Of a DNA stretch of 64,000 nucleotides, positions 7,454-16,048 are shown one piece after another. The stretch comes from CAWACP01 sp963832965 (lineage in GTDB: Bacteria > Acidobacteriota > Terriglobia > Bryobacterales > Bryobacteraceae), in contig CAWHVW010000003.1 of the NCBI GenBank assembly GCA_963832965.1, positions 1,798,001 through 1,862,000 on the forward strand, in the 5' to 3' direction. The number at the start of each line of letters is the position of its first letter. The first letter of the stretch is position 1. The notes beneath the pieces were generated by a model that saw nothing but the letters and a program-made list of their open reading frames with translations, did no database searches and was not told the DNA's origin. The position numbers were made by a program, and so were the translations under genes.

Positions 7454-8900
7454 ATGGCGAACACACCAATCACCGTCGCGCACGGCGACGGCATCGGCCC
7501 CGAGATCATGGCCGCCACCCTGCACATCCTGCGGGAAGCGGGCGCGCGCATCGACATCGAAACCATCGAAATCGGCGAGAAGGTCTACCTGCGCGGCAAC
7601 AGCGCCGGCATCGACCCATGCTCCTGGGAATCTCTGCGGCGCACCAAGGTCTTCCTGAAGGCGCCCATCACCACCCCGCAGGGCGGCGGTTTCAAGAGCC
7701 TCAACGTCACCACCCGCAAGACGCTGGGCCTGTACGCCAACGTGCGCCCGTGCGTTTCCTACCATCCCTTCGTCAACACCAAACACCCCAAGATGGACGT
7801 GGTCATCGTTCGCGAGAACGAAGAGGATCTCTACGCGGGCATCGAATACCGGCTCAGCCCCGAACGTGATGCAGTCCATCAAGCTGATCTCGCGCCCCGG
7901 CTCGGAGAAAATCGTCCGCTACGCCTTCGAGTACGCGCGGCGGCACAACCGCAAGAAGGTCACCTGCTTCACCAAAGACAACATCATGAAGATGACCGAC
8001 GGCCTGTTCCACAAGGTCTTCGACGAGATTGCCGCCGGGTATCCGGACATCGAAAAGGAGCACTGGATCGTGGACATCGGCGCCGCCAAGATGGCCGACA
8101 CGCCGGAAGCCTTCGACGTCATCGTGATGCCCAATCTCTACGGCGACATTCTTTCCGACGTGGCCGCGCAGATCGCCGGCTCGGTGGGCCTGGCGGGATC
8201 GGCCAACATCGGCGACGGGCGCGGCCATGTTCGAGGCGATTCACGGCTCGGCGCCGCGGCGCGCGGGACAGAATCTGGCCAACCCTTCCGGCCTGCTGCT
8301 GGGCGGCGTGCTGATGCTGGTGCACATCGGCCAGCCGGAAGTCGCCGAGCGCGTGCACAACGCCTGGCTGCGCACCATCGAGGACGGCATCCACACCTAC
8401 GACATTTTCACGGAAGGCGTCAGCAAGCAGAAGGTCGGCACCAAGGAATTCGCGGAGGCGGTGGTGGCGCGGCTGGGACAAAAGCCCGAGACCCTGAAGA
8501 CCGGTCCACTACGCCGAGGCCCCGCCGGAATCGCCACGCGCGGAGACCGCGGCAACCCAGGGCAACATCGAGGCGCGCGTGGAGGGCATCGACGTGTACG
8601 TCGGGTGGCCGTCGCGCGACCCGAACTCGCTGGCCGTGAAAATCGCGCCAGCCGCCGGCGATGGCTTGAAGCTCACGATGATCGCCAATCGCGGCGTCAA
8701 AGTGTGGCCGGATGGATTCGCCGAGACCTTCTGCACCGACAGTTTCCGTTGCCGCTTCACCGCGGCCGACGGAACATCCGTGGCGAAAATCATCGCGCTG
8801 CTGGCCCGCGTCGCCGCGCTGGGCCTCGAGATCGTTAAGACCGAGAGACCTGCGCAACTACGACGGCAAGCCGGGCTATTCGCTGGCGCAGGGTCAATAA
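7454..8900 (+). pseudogene. icd: NADP-dependent isocitrate dehydrogenase, frameshifted
   Basis: TCA-cycle isocitrate dehydrogenase of the long (Thermus/Rickettsia-like, about 480-residue) type. The reading frame changes four times, each equivalent to one extra base, near 7860, 8218, 8503 and 8845. The pieces join into one continuous protein: MANTPITVAHGDGIGPEI, then PNVMQSIKLISRPGSEKI, then MPNLYGDILSDVAAQIAG, then FEAIHGSAPRRAGQNLANP, then the C-terminal domain VEGIDVYVGWPSRDPNS ending in YDGKPGYSLAQGQ. Residues on both sides of every break remain well conserved, which argues for sequence errors or very recent damage rather than an old pseudogene. Confidence 0.8.
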
Positions 8901-8903
8901 ATC

Positions 8904-9401
8904 ATGCCGGAATCAACGAACCACCGCTGGTCGGTCATCTGATGGGCAGCAAGTCCGACTGGGACACTATGCGCCACGCCGCACGAGACGCTGGAAAAGT
9001 TCGGCGTGCCGCACGAATGGCGCGTCCTCTCCGCGCACCGCACGCCGCAACTGGCCACCGAATACGCCGGCACGGCCGAAGCGCGCGGCCTGGAAGTGAT
9101 TATTGCGGGCGCGGGCGGCGCGGCTCATCTGGCGGGCGTCTGCGCCGCCCACACCCTGCTGCCGGTGCTGGGCGTTCCCATGGAATCCGCCGCGCTTAAG
9201 GGCATGGATTCGCTGCTCTCCACGGTGCAAATGCCCGGCGGCATCCCGGTGGGCACGCTGGCCATCGGCAAGGCGGGGGCGAGCAACGCGGCGCTGCTGG
9301 CGATCGCGATGCTGGCTCTGCATGACGCGGCGCTGCGCGACAAGCTGCGTGCCTATCGCGAGGAGATGGCGTCGAAGATCGCCCGCGAAGTCCTGGAATA
9401 A
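8904..9401 (+). pseudogene. purE: N5-carboxyaminoimidazole ribonucleotide mutase, frameshifted
   Basis: Class I PurE, which converts N5-CAIR to CAIR in purine synthesis. The conserved pieces GHLMGSKSDWDTMRHA, VPHEWRVLSAHRTP, IIAGAGGAAHLAGV and VQMPGGIPVGTLAIG are all present. Two indels break the frame, one near 8925 (a missing base) and one near 8975 (an extra base). The part from 9006 to the stop is intact. The ATG at 8904 follows the icd stop by 3 nt. As with icd, conservation around the breaks suggests base-level errors or very recent inactivation. Confidence 0.8.
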
Positions 9402-9402
9402 C

Positions 9403-9549
9403 GTGCGCGGCCTTCTCCTGCTGCTGTCGCTCGCCGCGACGGCCTCGGCGGCACGAGCGGTCGGATATCGACGGCACGACACTGGTCAGGCGCCACTTCC
9501 CATTCGGCCATCCAGTGCGCCACGAGAAACAATGACGGCTATGAATTAG
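9403..9549 (+). pseudogene. 5' remnant of a secreted protein gene
   Basis: Immediately after purE a GTG opens a typical signal peptide (RGLLLLLSLAATASA) that runs only 48 codons. In another frame the sequence after about 9450 reads SDIDGTTLVRRHFPFGHP, resembling the start of large secreted proteins with an 'LVxRH' N-terminus, so a frameshift and a 3' truncation are likely. Nothing further is coding up to the sirtuin start at 9716; that roughly 170-bp stretch shows no other recognisable signal. Confidence 0.45.
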
Positions 9550-9715
9550 CAGCGAGCCTTGGCGGGCGAGCCGGCTTGTGCTGCGAAGAACTACGGAATG
9601 AAGGTGTCGAGCAACATCCTGTACATAGGCTACCCCGATAAGCGGTTGCCGCAAGCGGTATTTCCTCGTCCACCCCGGCATCGCCCCGATAACCACAGTG
9701 AGATAATAAACAGTT

Positions 9716-10426
9716 GTGGAGCAGACCCGCGAATGGCTCAGGAAGGCTCGTCGGGTAGCCGTCCTCACGGGCGCCGGCGTTTCCGCCGAGAGCGGTGTCC
9801 CCACCTTTCGTGGCAAGGAAGGCCTCTGGAAGAATTACCGGCCTGAAGATCTGGCCACGCCGGACGCATTTTCGCGCGATCCGAAGCTGGTCTGGCAATG
9901 GTACAACTGGCGCCGCGGCCTGGTGGCCCACGCCCAGCCCAATCGCGGCCATTACGCGCTGGCCGATCTCGAGCGGGCCGCCCGGGAATTCACCCTGATT
10001 ACACAGAATGTGGACGACCTGCATGAGCAGGCCGGCAGTAAGAATGTCCTGAAACTGCATGGAGACATCTGGCAGGTTCGTTGTCTCTCCTGCGCGCGGG
10101 AGTGGATCGACACTCGCCCGGCGATTGCCGAACTGCCCCCAAAGTGTGGCTGCGGTGGGCTGCTGCGGCCCGGTGTCATCTGGTTTGGCGAGGAGTTGTC
10201 GCCCGGCATCTGGGATCGCGCCGAGAAGGCCGCCCGCAAGGCCGATCTGCTGCTGGTGATCGGCACCTCCGCGGTCGTGTATCCCGCCGCGGGTCTGGTG
10301 AAGGTGGCCAAGTGCGCGGGTGCCAAGGTGGTGGAAATCAACCTTGCCGAAACCGTGATCACCGGGCAGATCGACGCGTTTCTGCCGGGCCCCTGCGGAG
10401 AACTGCTCCCCAAACTGATCGCATGA
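9716..10426 (+). CDS. cobB: NAD-dependent protein deacylase (class III sirtuin)
   Basis: A 236-aa Sir2 enzyme that removes acyl groups from lysines using NAD+. Visible motifs are GAGVSAESGVPTFR (NAD binding), TQNVDDLH, the catalytic His115 in LKLHGD, and a zinc site formed by Cys123, Cys126, Cys144 and Cys146. Tyr63 and Arg66 (YNWRR) match the Y-x-x-R pair that binds succinyl/malonyl groups in SIRT5 and CobB, so desuccinylase activity is likely beside deacetylation. The start is a GTG at 9716. The stop overlaps the larC start (ATGA). Confidence 0.92.
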   Translation: MEQTREWLRKARRVAVLTGAGVSAESGVPTFRGKEGLWKNYRPEDLATPDAFSRDPKLVWQWYNWRRGLVAHAQPNRGHYALADLERAAREFTLITQNVDDLHEQAGSKNVLKLHGDIWQVRCLSCAREWIDTRPAIAELPPKCGCGGLLRPGVIWFGEELSPGIWDRAEKAARKADLLLVIGTSAVVYPAAGLVKVAKCAGAKVVEINLAETVITGQIDAFLPGPCGELLPKLIA

Positions 10427-11580
10427 AAATCTGTTATCTGGATGCCTTTTCGGGGCTGAGCGGCGATATGACTGTCGGTGCGCTGATCGATGCCGGCGCC
10501 GACGCTAAAGCCTTGTTCGAAGCGCTCTCCGCTCTCGGAACCGGCGCGGAATTCAGAGTTGAGAAGACCAAACGCCGCGGCATCGGAGCTTCGAAGTTTC
10601 ATGTCGCCGCGGGCGACGGCAAAACCCATCGCCATCTCTCGCACATCATAAAGATGATCGACGCCGCCCCGCTCCCGGCGCGCGCCGCCGCCCAAGCGAA
10701 GCAGGTGTTCGAGCGTCTGGGTGCGGCCGAAGCCAGGGTTCACGGCCAGCCCATCGAGAAGGTCCACTTTCACGAGGTGGGCGCGGTGGATTCCATCTGC
10801 GATATCGTAGGCGCCTGCGTCGCATTCGAACTGCTCGGCGTGGAGGGGCTTTACTGTTCCCCGGTCAACGTGGGCAGCGGCACGGTGAACACTGAGCACG
10901 GCGTCATGCCAATCCCCACGCCAGCCACCGCCGAGCTCCTCACCGGCCATCCGGTGTACTCGCGTGGCCCGGCGGTGGAACTAACCACGCCAACCGGCGC
11001 GGCCATCGCCGTTACGCTGGCAACCGCCTTTGGCCCCATGCCTCCCATGACCATCCTGAGCGCCGGCTATGGCGCGGGGGACAAGGATTTCCCGGAACAC
11101 GCCAACGTGCTCCGGGCCATCATCGGGGAAACCACGCAAGCCGTCGAATCCACCACCGTGTCGGTGATTGAGGCGAATATCGACGACACCACTCCCGAAG
11201 TGCTCGGCTACGCCATGGAGCGCCTGCTGGCCGCCGGCGCGCTCGACGTGACCATCGAACCGGTGCTCATGAAGAAGAACCGCGCGGGCCATCTTCTGCG
11301 CACTCTCTCCACGCCCGCGCTGCGGGAGACGCTCGCCGCCTTGATGTTCGCCGAAACATCGACCCTCGGCCTGCGCATCTACCCCGCGGAGCGCCGCGTG
11401 AAAGCGCGCCGGATCGCCGAAGTGCAAACCGCGTACGGGCGCGTGCGCGTCAAAATATCGGAAGATGGTTCTTTCGCCCCGGAATACGAGGATTGCCGGA
11501 GACTGGCCGAAGAGAATAAGATTCCGCTCCGGCGCGTAATGGAAGCCGCCAGCTTCGCATACCTGAAAACGACCCAATGA
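10423..11580 (+). CDS. larC: Nickel-pincer cofactor biosynthesis protein LarC
   Basis: A 385-aa LarC-family protein (pyridinium-3,5-bisthiocarboxylic acid mononucleotide nickel insertion). The signature start MKICYLDAFSGLSGDM and the segments HFHEVGAVDSICDIVGA, PVNVGSGTVNTEHG, LTTPTGAAIAV and NIDDTTPEVLGYAMERL are all present. The LarC1 and LarC2 parts are one continuous frame here, whereas some lactobacilli need a programmed frameshift. The ATG at 10423 overlaps the sirtuin stop and the TGA overlaps the metG ATG, both as ATGA. The partners LarB and LarE are not in the window. Confidence 0.9.
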   Translation: MKICYLDAFSGLSGDMTVGALIDAGADAKALFEALSALGTGAEFRVEKTKRRGIGASKFHVAAGDGKTHRHLSHIIKMIDAAPLPARAAAQAKQVFERLGAAEARVHGQPIEKVHFHEVGAVDSICDIVGACVAFELLGVEGLYCSPVNVGSGTVNTEHGVMPIPTPATAELLTGHPVYSRGPAVELTTPTGAAIAVTLATAFGPMPPMTILSAGYGAGDKDFPEHANVLRAIIGETTQAVESTTVSVIEANIDDTTPEVLGYAMERLLAAGALDVTIEPVLMKKNRAGHLLRTLSTPALRETLAALMFAETSTLGLRIYPAERRVKARRIAEVQTAYGRVRVKISEDGSFAPEYEDCRRLAEENKIPLRRVMEAASFAYLKTTQ

Positions 11581-13493
11581 AATACTACCTGACGACGCCC
11601 ATCTACTACGTCAACGCCGCCCCGCACCTGGGCACCGCCTATACCACTTTCACCGCGGACCTCATCAAGAGGTTCAAGCGGATGCAGGGGTTCGACCCGG
11701 TTTTGCTCACCACCGGTTCCGACGAGCATGGGCAAAACGTGGAGCGCGCCGCCAAAGCGGCCGGCATGAAGCCGGAAGAGTACGCCACCCGCGTGGCCAA
11801 CGAATTCATTCGGCAGTGGCGACAGCTCGGCATCGAGGTCGACCATTTCATTCGCACCTCGGACCCGGCGCATTACGAAGTGGTGCGGGCCTTGTTCGAG
11901 CGCTGCCTGAAGAACGGCCACATCTACAAGGGCTCCTACACCGGCCAATATTGCTTCCACGACGAGCTCTACGTTAACGACGCGCAGCCCGGAGATCCGT
12001 GTCCCGATTGCGGCCGCGTCACCGAAACCGTCAACGAGGAGAATTACTTCTTCCGCCTCTCCGCGTTCCAGGACCGCCTGCTCGAGCTTTACGAAAAAAA
12101 TCCCGATTTCATCCGGCCCGACTATCGCCGCAATGAGCTGATCGCCTTCGTCAAGGGTGGCCTGAAAGATTCTTCCATCACCCGCACGAACATCAAGTGG
12201 GGCATTCCGGTTCCCGTTGAAGGCCATCACGTTTTCTATGTCTGGTTCGATGCGCTCATCTCCTACATTTCCGCTCTGAAGAATCAGGCGTCCATGTGGC
12301 CGGCCGACCTGCATCTCATCGCCAAGGACATTGTTCGGTTCCACGCCATCTACTGGCCGGCGCTCCTGATGGCCGCCGAACTACCCCTGCCGAAGCAGGT
12401 GTTCGCGCACGGCTGGCTGCTGTTCGAAGAGAACAAGATGAGCAAGTCGCGCGGCAACGTGGTGCGTCCCGGACCTATCGCGGAGGTCATGGGTGCCGAC
12501 GCGCTGCGCTATTTCCTGCTGCGCGAAATCACCTTCGGGCAGGACGGCAGCTTCAGCTACGACGCTCTGGTGCAGCGCTACAACGCCGATCTTGCCAACG
12601 GCCTGGGCAATCTGGCCAGCCGCACGCTAACCATGATCCGGCAGTATCGCGAGGGCGTCATTCCCAATTCCACCGGCGCGGCGCATATCGCCGAAACCGC
12701 GCGAACCACCGTGGAATCGGTGATTGAGTCCTTCGACCGGTTCGAGTTCTCTCGCGGTCTGGAAGCCACGTGGGCGTTCCTCTCTGTGCTCGACAAGTTC
12801 ATCGTGGAGCGCGCCCCATGGAAACTGGCGAAAGACCCGGGCTCCAAAACGCTGCTCGACGAAACCCTCTACACCGCGGCCGAGTCCCTGCGCATCGTGT
12901 GCGGTTTGCTCTACCCGGTGATGCCGGAGACCACGGCGAAAATCTGGAGCCAGCTCGGCATGCCCGGTCCCCTCGCCGAGTTGCGCGTTGCCGGCCTGCG
13001 CTGGGGCCGGCTGAAAGCGGGGCAGACCATCGGCGCGATTGCCGCCGTCTACCCGCGCCTCGAGGAGCAACCCACGGTTGATAAGATCCGCGAGCTGGAG
13101 ATCATCGAAAAAGCCCGCCAGGACGAAGTTATGGGCAAAAAGCCCGCGCCCGCCGTGCCCGATGGCGTCATCAGTATTGAGGACTTCGGCAAGGTGGACA
13201 TGCGCGTTGCCCAGGTGATCTCCGCGGAGCCGGTGAAGGGCGCGGACAAGCTGCTGCACCTGAAGGTGGACGCCGGCGAGGAGAAGCCGCGCACCATCGT
13301 GGCGGGCATCGCGTCGGCGTACAAGCCGGAAGAACTGGTGGGTCGCAAGGTCGTAATCGTGGCGAATCTGCAGCCGCGAAAACTGCGCGGCATCCAGTCG
13401 AACGGGATGATCGTGGCCGCGTCGCTCGAAGGCGGCAAGCCCGTGTTGGCGGGCTTTCTGGAAGACGTACCGGTAGGCGCAAGGTTGAAATAA
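11577..13493 (+). CDS. metG: Methionyl-tRNA synthetase with C-terminal tRNA-binding domain
   Basis: A 638-aa class I aminoacyl-tRNA synthetase. The HIGH-equivalent is HLGT at residues 17-20 and the KMSKS loop lies at about residue 287. A zinc knuckle contains CPDC at about 141. The anticodon-binding helical domain follows, and the C-terminal 110 residues (from SIEDFGKVDMRVAQV to VPVGARLK) are an OB-fold EMAP/Trbp-like tRNA-binding domain. It overlaps larC by 4 nt (ATGA), so this housekeeping gene is translated from a transcript with sir2 and larC unless an internal promoter exists in larC. Confidence 0.96.
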   Translation: MKYYLTTPIYYVNAAPHLGTAYTTFTADLIKRFKRMQGFDPVLLTTGSDEHGQNVERAAKAAGMKPEEYATRVANEFIRQWRQLGIEVDHFIRTSDPAHYEVVRALFERCLKNGHIYKGSYTGQYCFHDELYVNDAQPGDPCPDCGRVTETVNEENYFFRLSAFQDRLLELYEKNPDFIRPDYRRNELIAFVKGGLKDSSITRTNIKWGIPVPVEGHHVFYVWFDALISYISALKNQASMWPADLHLIAKDIVRFHAIYWPALLMAAELPLPKQVFAHGWLLFEENKMSKSRGNVVRPGPIAEVMGADALRYFLLREITFGQDGSFSYDALVQRYNADLANGLGNLASRTLTMIRQYREGVIPNSTGAAHIAETARTTVESVIESFDRFEFSRGLEATWAFLSVLDKFIVERAPWKLAKDPGSKTLLDETLYTAAESLRIVCGLLYPVMPETTAKIWSQLGMPGPLAELRVAGLRWGRLKAGQTIGAIAAVYPRLEEQPTVDKIRELEIIEKARQDEVMGKKPAPAVPDGVISIEDFGKVDMRVAQVISAEPVKGADKLLHLKVDAGEEKPRTIVAGIASAYKPEELVGRKVVIVANLQPRKLRGIQSNGMIVAASLEGGKPVLAGFLEDVPVGARLK

Positions 13494-13508
13494 TCCCCTT
13501 GTGCCACC

Positions 13509-13584
13509 GTGGGGCAGGGCCATGCCCTGCCAGCTCCGCTGCGCTGTGGGGCAGGATTGCATCCTGCGGCCGATTTTCAATCAT
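13509..13584 (+). repeat. Two hairpin repeats upstream of tatD
   Basis: A canonical copy (GGCAGGGC-CAT-GCCCTGCC) at 13509-13531 is followed by a variant with stem GCAGGAT-TGC-ATCCTGC from about 13545 and the accessory sequence GGCCGATTTTCAATC. The GTGG flank of both copies reads on the + strand. It fills the gap between metG and tatD. Confidence 0.88.
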
Positions 13585-13590
13585 TCAGCC

Positions 13591-14364
13591 ATGATCGATT
13601 CCCATTGCCACCTTGACGATCCCGCCTTCGATGCCGATCGCGACGCCGTAATCCAGCGCGCCCGCGATGCCGGCGTTGAGTTGATGGTAGGCATCGGCAC
13701 CGGCAAAGGTCCGCCCGACCTCGAAGCCGCCATCCGTCTCGCCGATTCCCATCCGCAATTCCTGGCCACCGTGGGCGTTCATCCGCACGATGCCGCCAAA
13801 GCCGCGCCAGAAACCTGGCAACGTCTCGAAACCCTCCTCGCGCATCCCAAAGTGGTTGCGGTGGGGGAAATCGGCCTCGATTATCACTACGACTTTTCCC
13901 CGCGCGACGTCCAGCACGAAGTCTTCATCCGCCAGTTGCGCATCGCCGCCGAGCACCGCAAACCCATCGTCATTCACACGCGCGAAGCCTGGGACGACAC
14001 CATGGCTCTGCTGGAACAGTACTGGGCCCCGCACGGCCTCCCCGGCATCATGCACTGTTTCACCGGCAACACGGCGCAGGCTGAGCAGTCCCTTGCGCTC
14101 GGCTTCTACCTCAGTTTCGGCGGCGTTGTGACATTTCCGAAAGCAACCGATCTGCACCACGCCGCGCGCGCCGTTCCGCTCCACCGTATCCTGCTGGAAA
14201 CCGATTCGCCCTACCTCGCCCCTGTGCCAAATCGCGGCAAAAGGAACGAGCCGGCCTTCTTGCCGCATACCGCGCGCCGTCTGGCGGAGTTGCGCGGCAT
14301 GCCCGTCGAAGAGCTCATCCGCGCCACCACGGAAAACTTCTCCCGCGCCGTGCTGCTACACTGA
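13591..14364 (+). CDS. tatD: TatD-family metal-dependent deoxyribonuclease
   Basis: A 257-aa TIM-barrel hydrolase of the TatD family. Metal ligands are visible as DSHCHL at the N-terminus, VGEIGLDYHYD, PIVIHTREAWDD, IMHCFTG and LLETDSPYL, the complete family set. The likely roles are 3'-5' DNA/RNA trimming or repair and D-tyrosyl-type quality control, as in homologues. The ATG at 13591 is chosen because the longer open frame runs through the hairpin repeats. TatD often follows metG in bacteria, as here. Confidence 0.92.
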   Translation: MIDSHCHLDDPAFDADRDAVIQRARDAGVELMVGIGTGKGPPDLEAAIRLADSHPQFLATVGVHPHDAAKAAPETWQRLETLLAHPKVVAVGEIGLDYHYDFSPRDVQHEVFIRQLRIAAEHRKPIVIHTREAWDDTMALLEQYWAPHGLPGIMHCFTGNTAQAEQSLALGFYLSFGGVVTFPKATDLHHAARAVPLHRILLETDSPYLAPVPNRGKRNEPAFLPHTARRLAELRGMPVEELIRATTENFSRAVLLH

Positions 14365-14373
14365 GTGATTTAA

Positions 14374-15375
14374 ATGGCCTCTAGCAAACTCGGGCTGTCT
14401 TTGACCGCGCGGGAGATTCTGGATCTGGTCCAGACCGATCTGGAAAAGGTGGAGCGCGTCATCGGTCTCGAATCGGTTGCCAGCGTCGACGCCGTCACCA
14501 CCATCGGGCGCTATCTGCAAACCAGCGGAGGCAAGAGGTTGCGCCCCATCCTCGTGCTTCTCTCCGCCCGGCTGGTGGGCGAAATCAACGACGCGGCCGT
14601 GCGCATGGCCGCCGTCGTGGAAATGATCCACACCGCCACGCTGGTGCACGACGACGTGATCGACACCGCGCGCATCCGCCGCGGCCGCCCCTCCACCAAC
14701 GCCATCTGGGGCAATCACACCTGTGTGCTTTCCGGCGACTGGCTGTACATGCAGGCGTTCCAGATCGCGCTGCGCGAGCGCAATTTTCACGTCCTCGACT
14801 TGCTCATTAGCCTCACCCAGATGATGGTGGAGGGCGAGTTGCTGCAGCTCGAGCGCCTGCGCAAGATCGATATCTCCGAAGCCGATTACATGGAGCTCGT
14901 CGACCGCAAGACGGCCAGCCTCTTCTCCGCCTGCGCGCGGCTGGGCGCGCTCACCACCGGCGCCGACGAAGCCACCGAAACGCGTCTGGGCGAGTTCGCC
15001 TGGAACCTGGGCATGGCTTTCCAGCTTGTCGACGACGTGCTCGACTTCACCTCCCGAGAGTCCGTGCTGGGAAAACCCGTAGGCAACGATCTGCGCGAGG
15101 GCAAGGTAACTCTGCCGCTCATCTACGCGCTCGCCGCCGCGCCCCAAAGCGACAAGCAACTGGTGGAGACGGTGCTGCAGGAGGAAGGCTACGAAAGCGT
15201 GCCGTTTTCGCAGATCCTGCGGCTCATCGAAGAGGGCAATGGAGTGGCCCGCGCCCGCGAGCGCGCCGGCAGCTTCATCGGCAAGGCCCGCGCAATCATC
15301 GCCGAGTTCCCCGATTCACCCTACCGGCGCGCATTGGCGGCGGTAGCGGACCTGGTCACCGAGCGCGACCGCTAA
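14374..15375 (+). CDS. Polyprenyl diphosphate synthase (octaprenyl/heptaprenyl type)
   Basis: A 333-aa trans-prenyltransferase that elongates isoprenoid chains for quinones. The first Asp-rich motif is in LVHDDVIDTARIRRGRPS, followed by the Arg-rich segment, and the second is FQLVDDVLDF. The residues two and three positions ahead of the first DDxxD are small or flexible, giving a long product (about C35-C45) by analogy with IspB/HepT; the exact length is an inference. The ATG at 14374 lies 9 nt after the tatD stop, so the two probably share a transcript. Confidence 0.92.
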   Translation: MASSKLGLSLTAREILDLVQTDLEKVERVIGLESVASVDAVTTIGRYLQTSGGKRLRPILVLLSARLVGEINDAAVRMAAVVEMIHTATLVHDDVIDTARIRRGRPSTNAIWGNHTCVLSGDWLYMQAFQIALRERNFHVLDLLISLTQMMVEGELLQLERLRKIDISEADYMELVDRKTASLFSACARLGALTTGADEATETRLGEFAWNLGMAFQLVDDVLDFTSRESVLGKPVGNDLREGKVTLPLIYALAAAPQSDKQLVETVLQEEGYESVPFSQILRLIEEGNGVARARERAGSFIGKARAIIAEFPDSPYRRALAAVADLVTERDR

Positions 15376-15388
15376 TCGCCATCTCCGT

Positions 15389-15485
15389 TTCCGAACCGCG
15401 ACGGTGACGGAGCGGAGTCCAGAACGGCTTTTTCCCGCGTGGGGCAGGATTGTATCCTGCGGCCGATTTTCAATCGGCCTGCCCC
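15389..15485 (+). repeat. Repeat B copy followed by hairpin repeat A variant
   Basis: Repeat B (core CCGAACCGCGACGG, then TGACGGAGCGG) occupies 15389-15415. A repeat A variant begins at 15439 with stem GCAGGAT-TGT-ATCCTGC and continues into a second perfect 8-bp hairpin, GGCCGATT-TTC-AATCGGCC. The latter covers the stop codon and the last codons of gmhA on the opposite strand. The pair lies between convergent genes. Confidence 0.85.
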
Positions 15486-16048
15486 GGGCCCCCCAGCCCA
15501 ACCTCAATTTCATCCATCAGCGCGTGAATCAAAAACTGGTGCCCTTCCTGCGAGCGCGCCGTATCGGTGTGCCGCACAATCAGGGGACAATCCGCCATCC
15601 CCGCCGCCTCGCCTCCGTCTGCCCCCAGGAAAGCAACGCTCTTCAACCCCAGCTCCTTCGCCACCGCCAACGCCTTCCGAATATTCGGCGAATTCCCGCT
15701 CGTGGAGAACACCACTAGGACATCGCCGGCCCGCCCCAGCGCCCTTACCTGCCGCGAGAAAACCTCATCGAAACCGAAGTCGTTGCCCACGCAGGTAAGA
15801 ATCGCGCTGTCGGCGGTGAGGGCCATTACCGCCAAAGGCCGCCGGTAATCCTTGTAGCGTCCCATCAGCTCGGCAGCCAGATGCTGCGCCTGCGCCGAGC
15901 TCCCGCCATTCCCGCACAGCAGCATCTTGTGTCCCGCGCGCAGCGCCTCCACGCACCAGCCGGCCGCGGTCCCCAGCGCGGTCTCCAGTTCGCCCAGTGT
16001 CTCCATCACTTCAATCGACTCGCGCAAGCGGTCGCGATAAGCGCTCAT
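15470..16048 (-). CDS. gmhA: SIS-domain phosphoheptose isomerase-like protein
   Basis: A 192-aa sugar isomerase (SIS) protein of the GmhA family, which converts sedoheptulose 7-phosphate to D-glycero-D-manno-heptose 7-phosphate for LPS or S-layer heptose. Motifs are LLCGNGGSSAQAQHLAAEL, ALTADSAILTCVGND and VVFSTSGNSPNIRKA, with a C-terminal EGHQFLIHALMD helix; all match GmhA. Its last residues (QAD) and stop codon derive from the hairpin repeat. The start overlaps the GH5 stop by 4 nt (ATGA), so it is translated after that gene. Other SIS isomerases are less likely given these motifs. Confidence 0.88.
   Translation of the reverse strand: MSAYRDRLRESIEVMETLGELETALGTAAGWCVEALRAGHKMLLCGNGGSSAQAQHLAAELMGRYKDYRRPLAVMALTADSAILTCVGNDFGFDEVFSRQVRALGRAGDVLVVFSTSGNSPNIRKALAVAKELGLKSVAFLGADGGEAAGMADCPLIVRHTDTARSQEGHQFLIHALMDEIEVGLGGPGQAD

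Noticed and set aside
7860..8850. Programmed ribosomal frameshifting in icd.
   Set aside because: Four successive +1-type shifts without slippery heptamers or stop-codon pausing are not plausible; error or recent decay explains them better.
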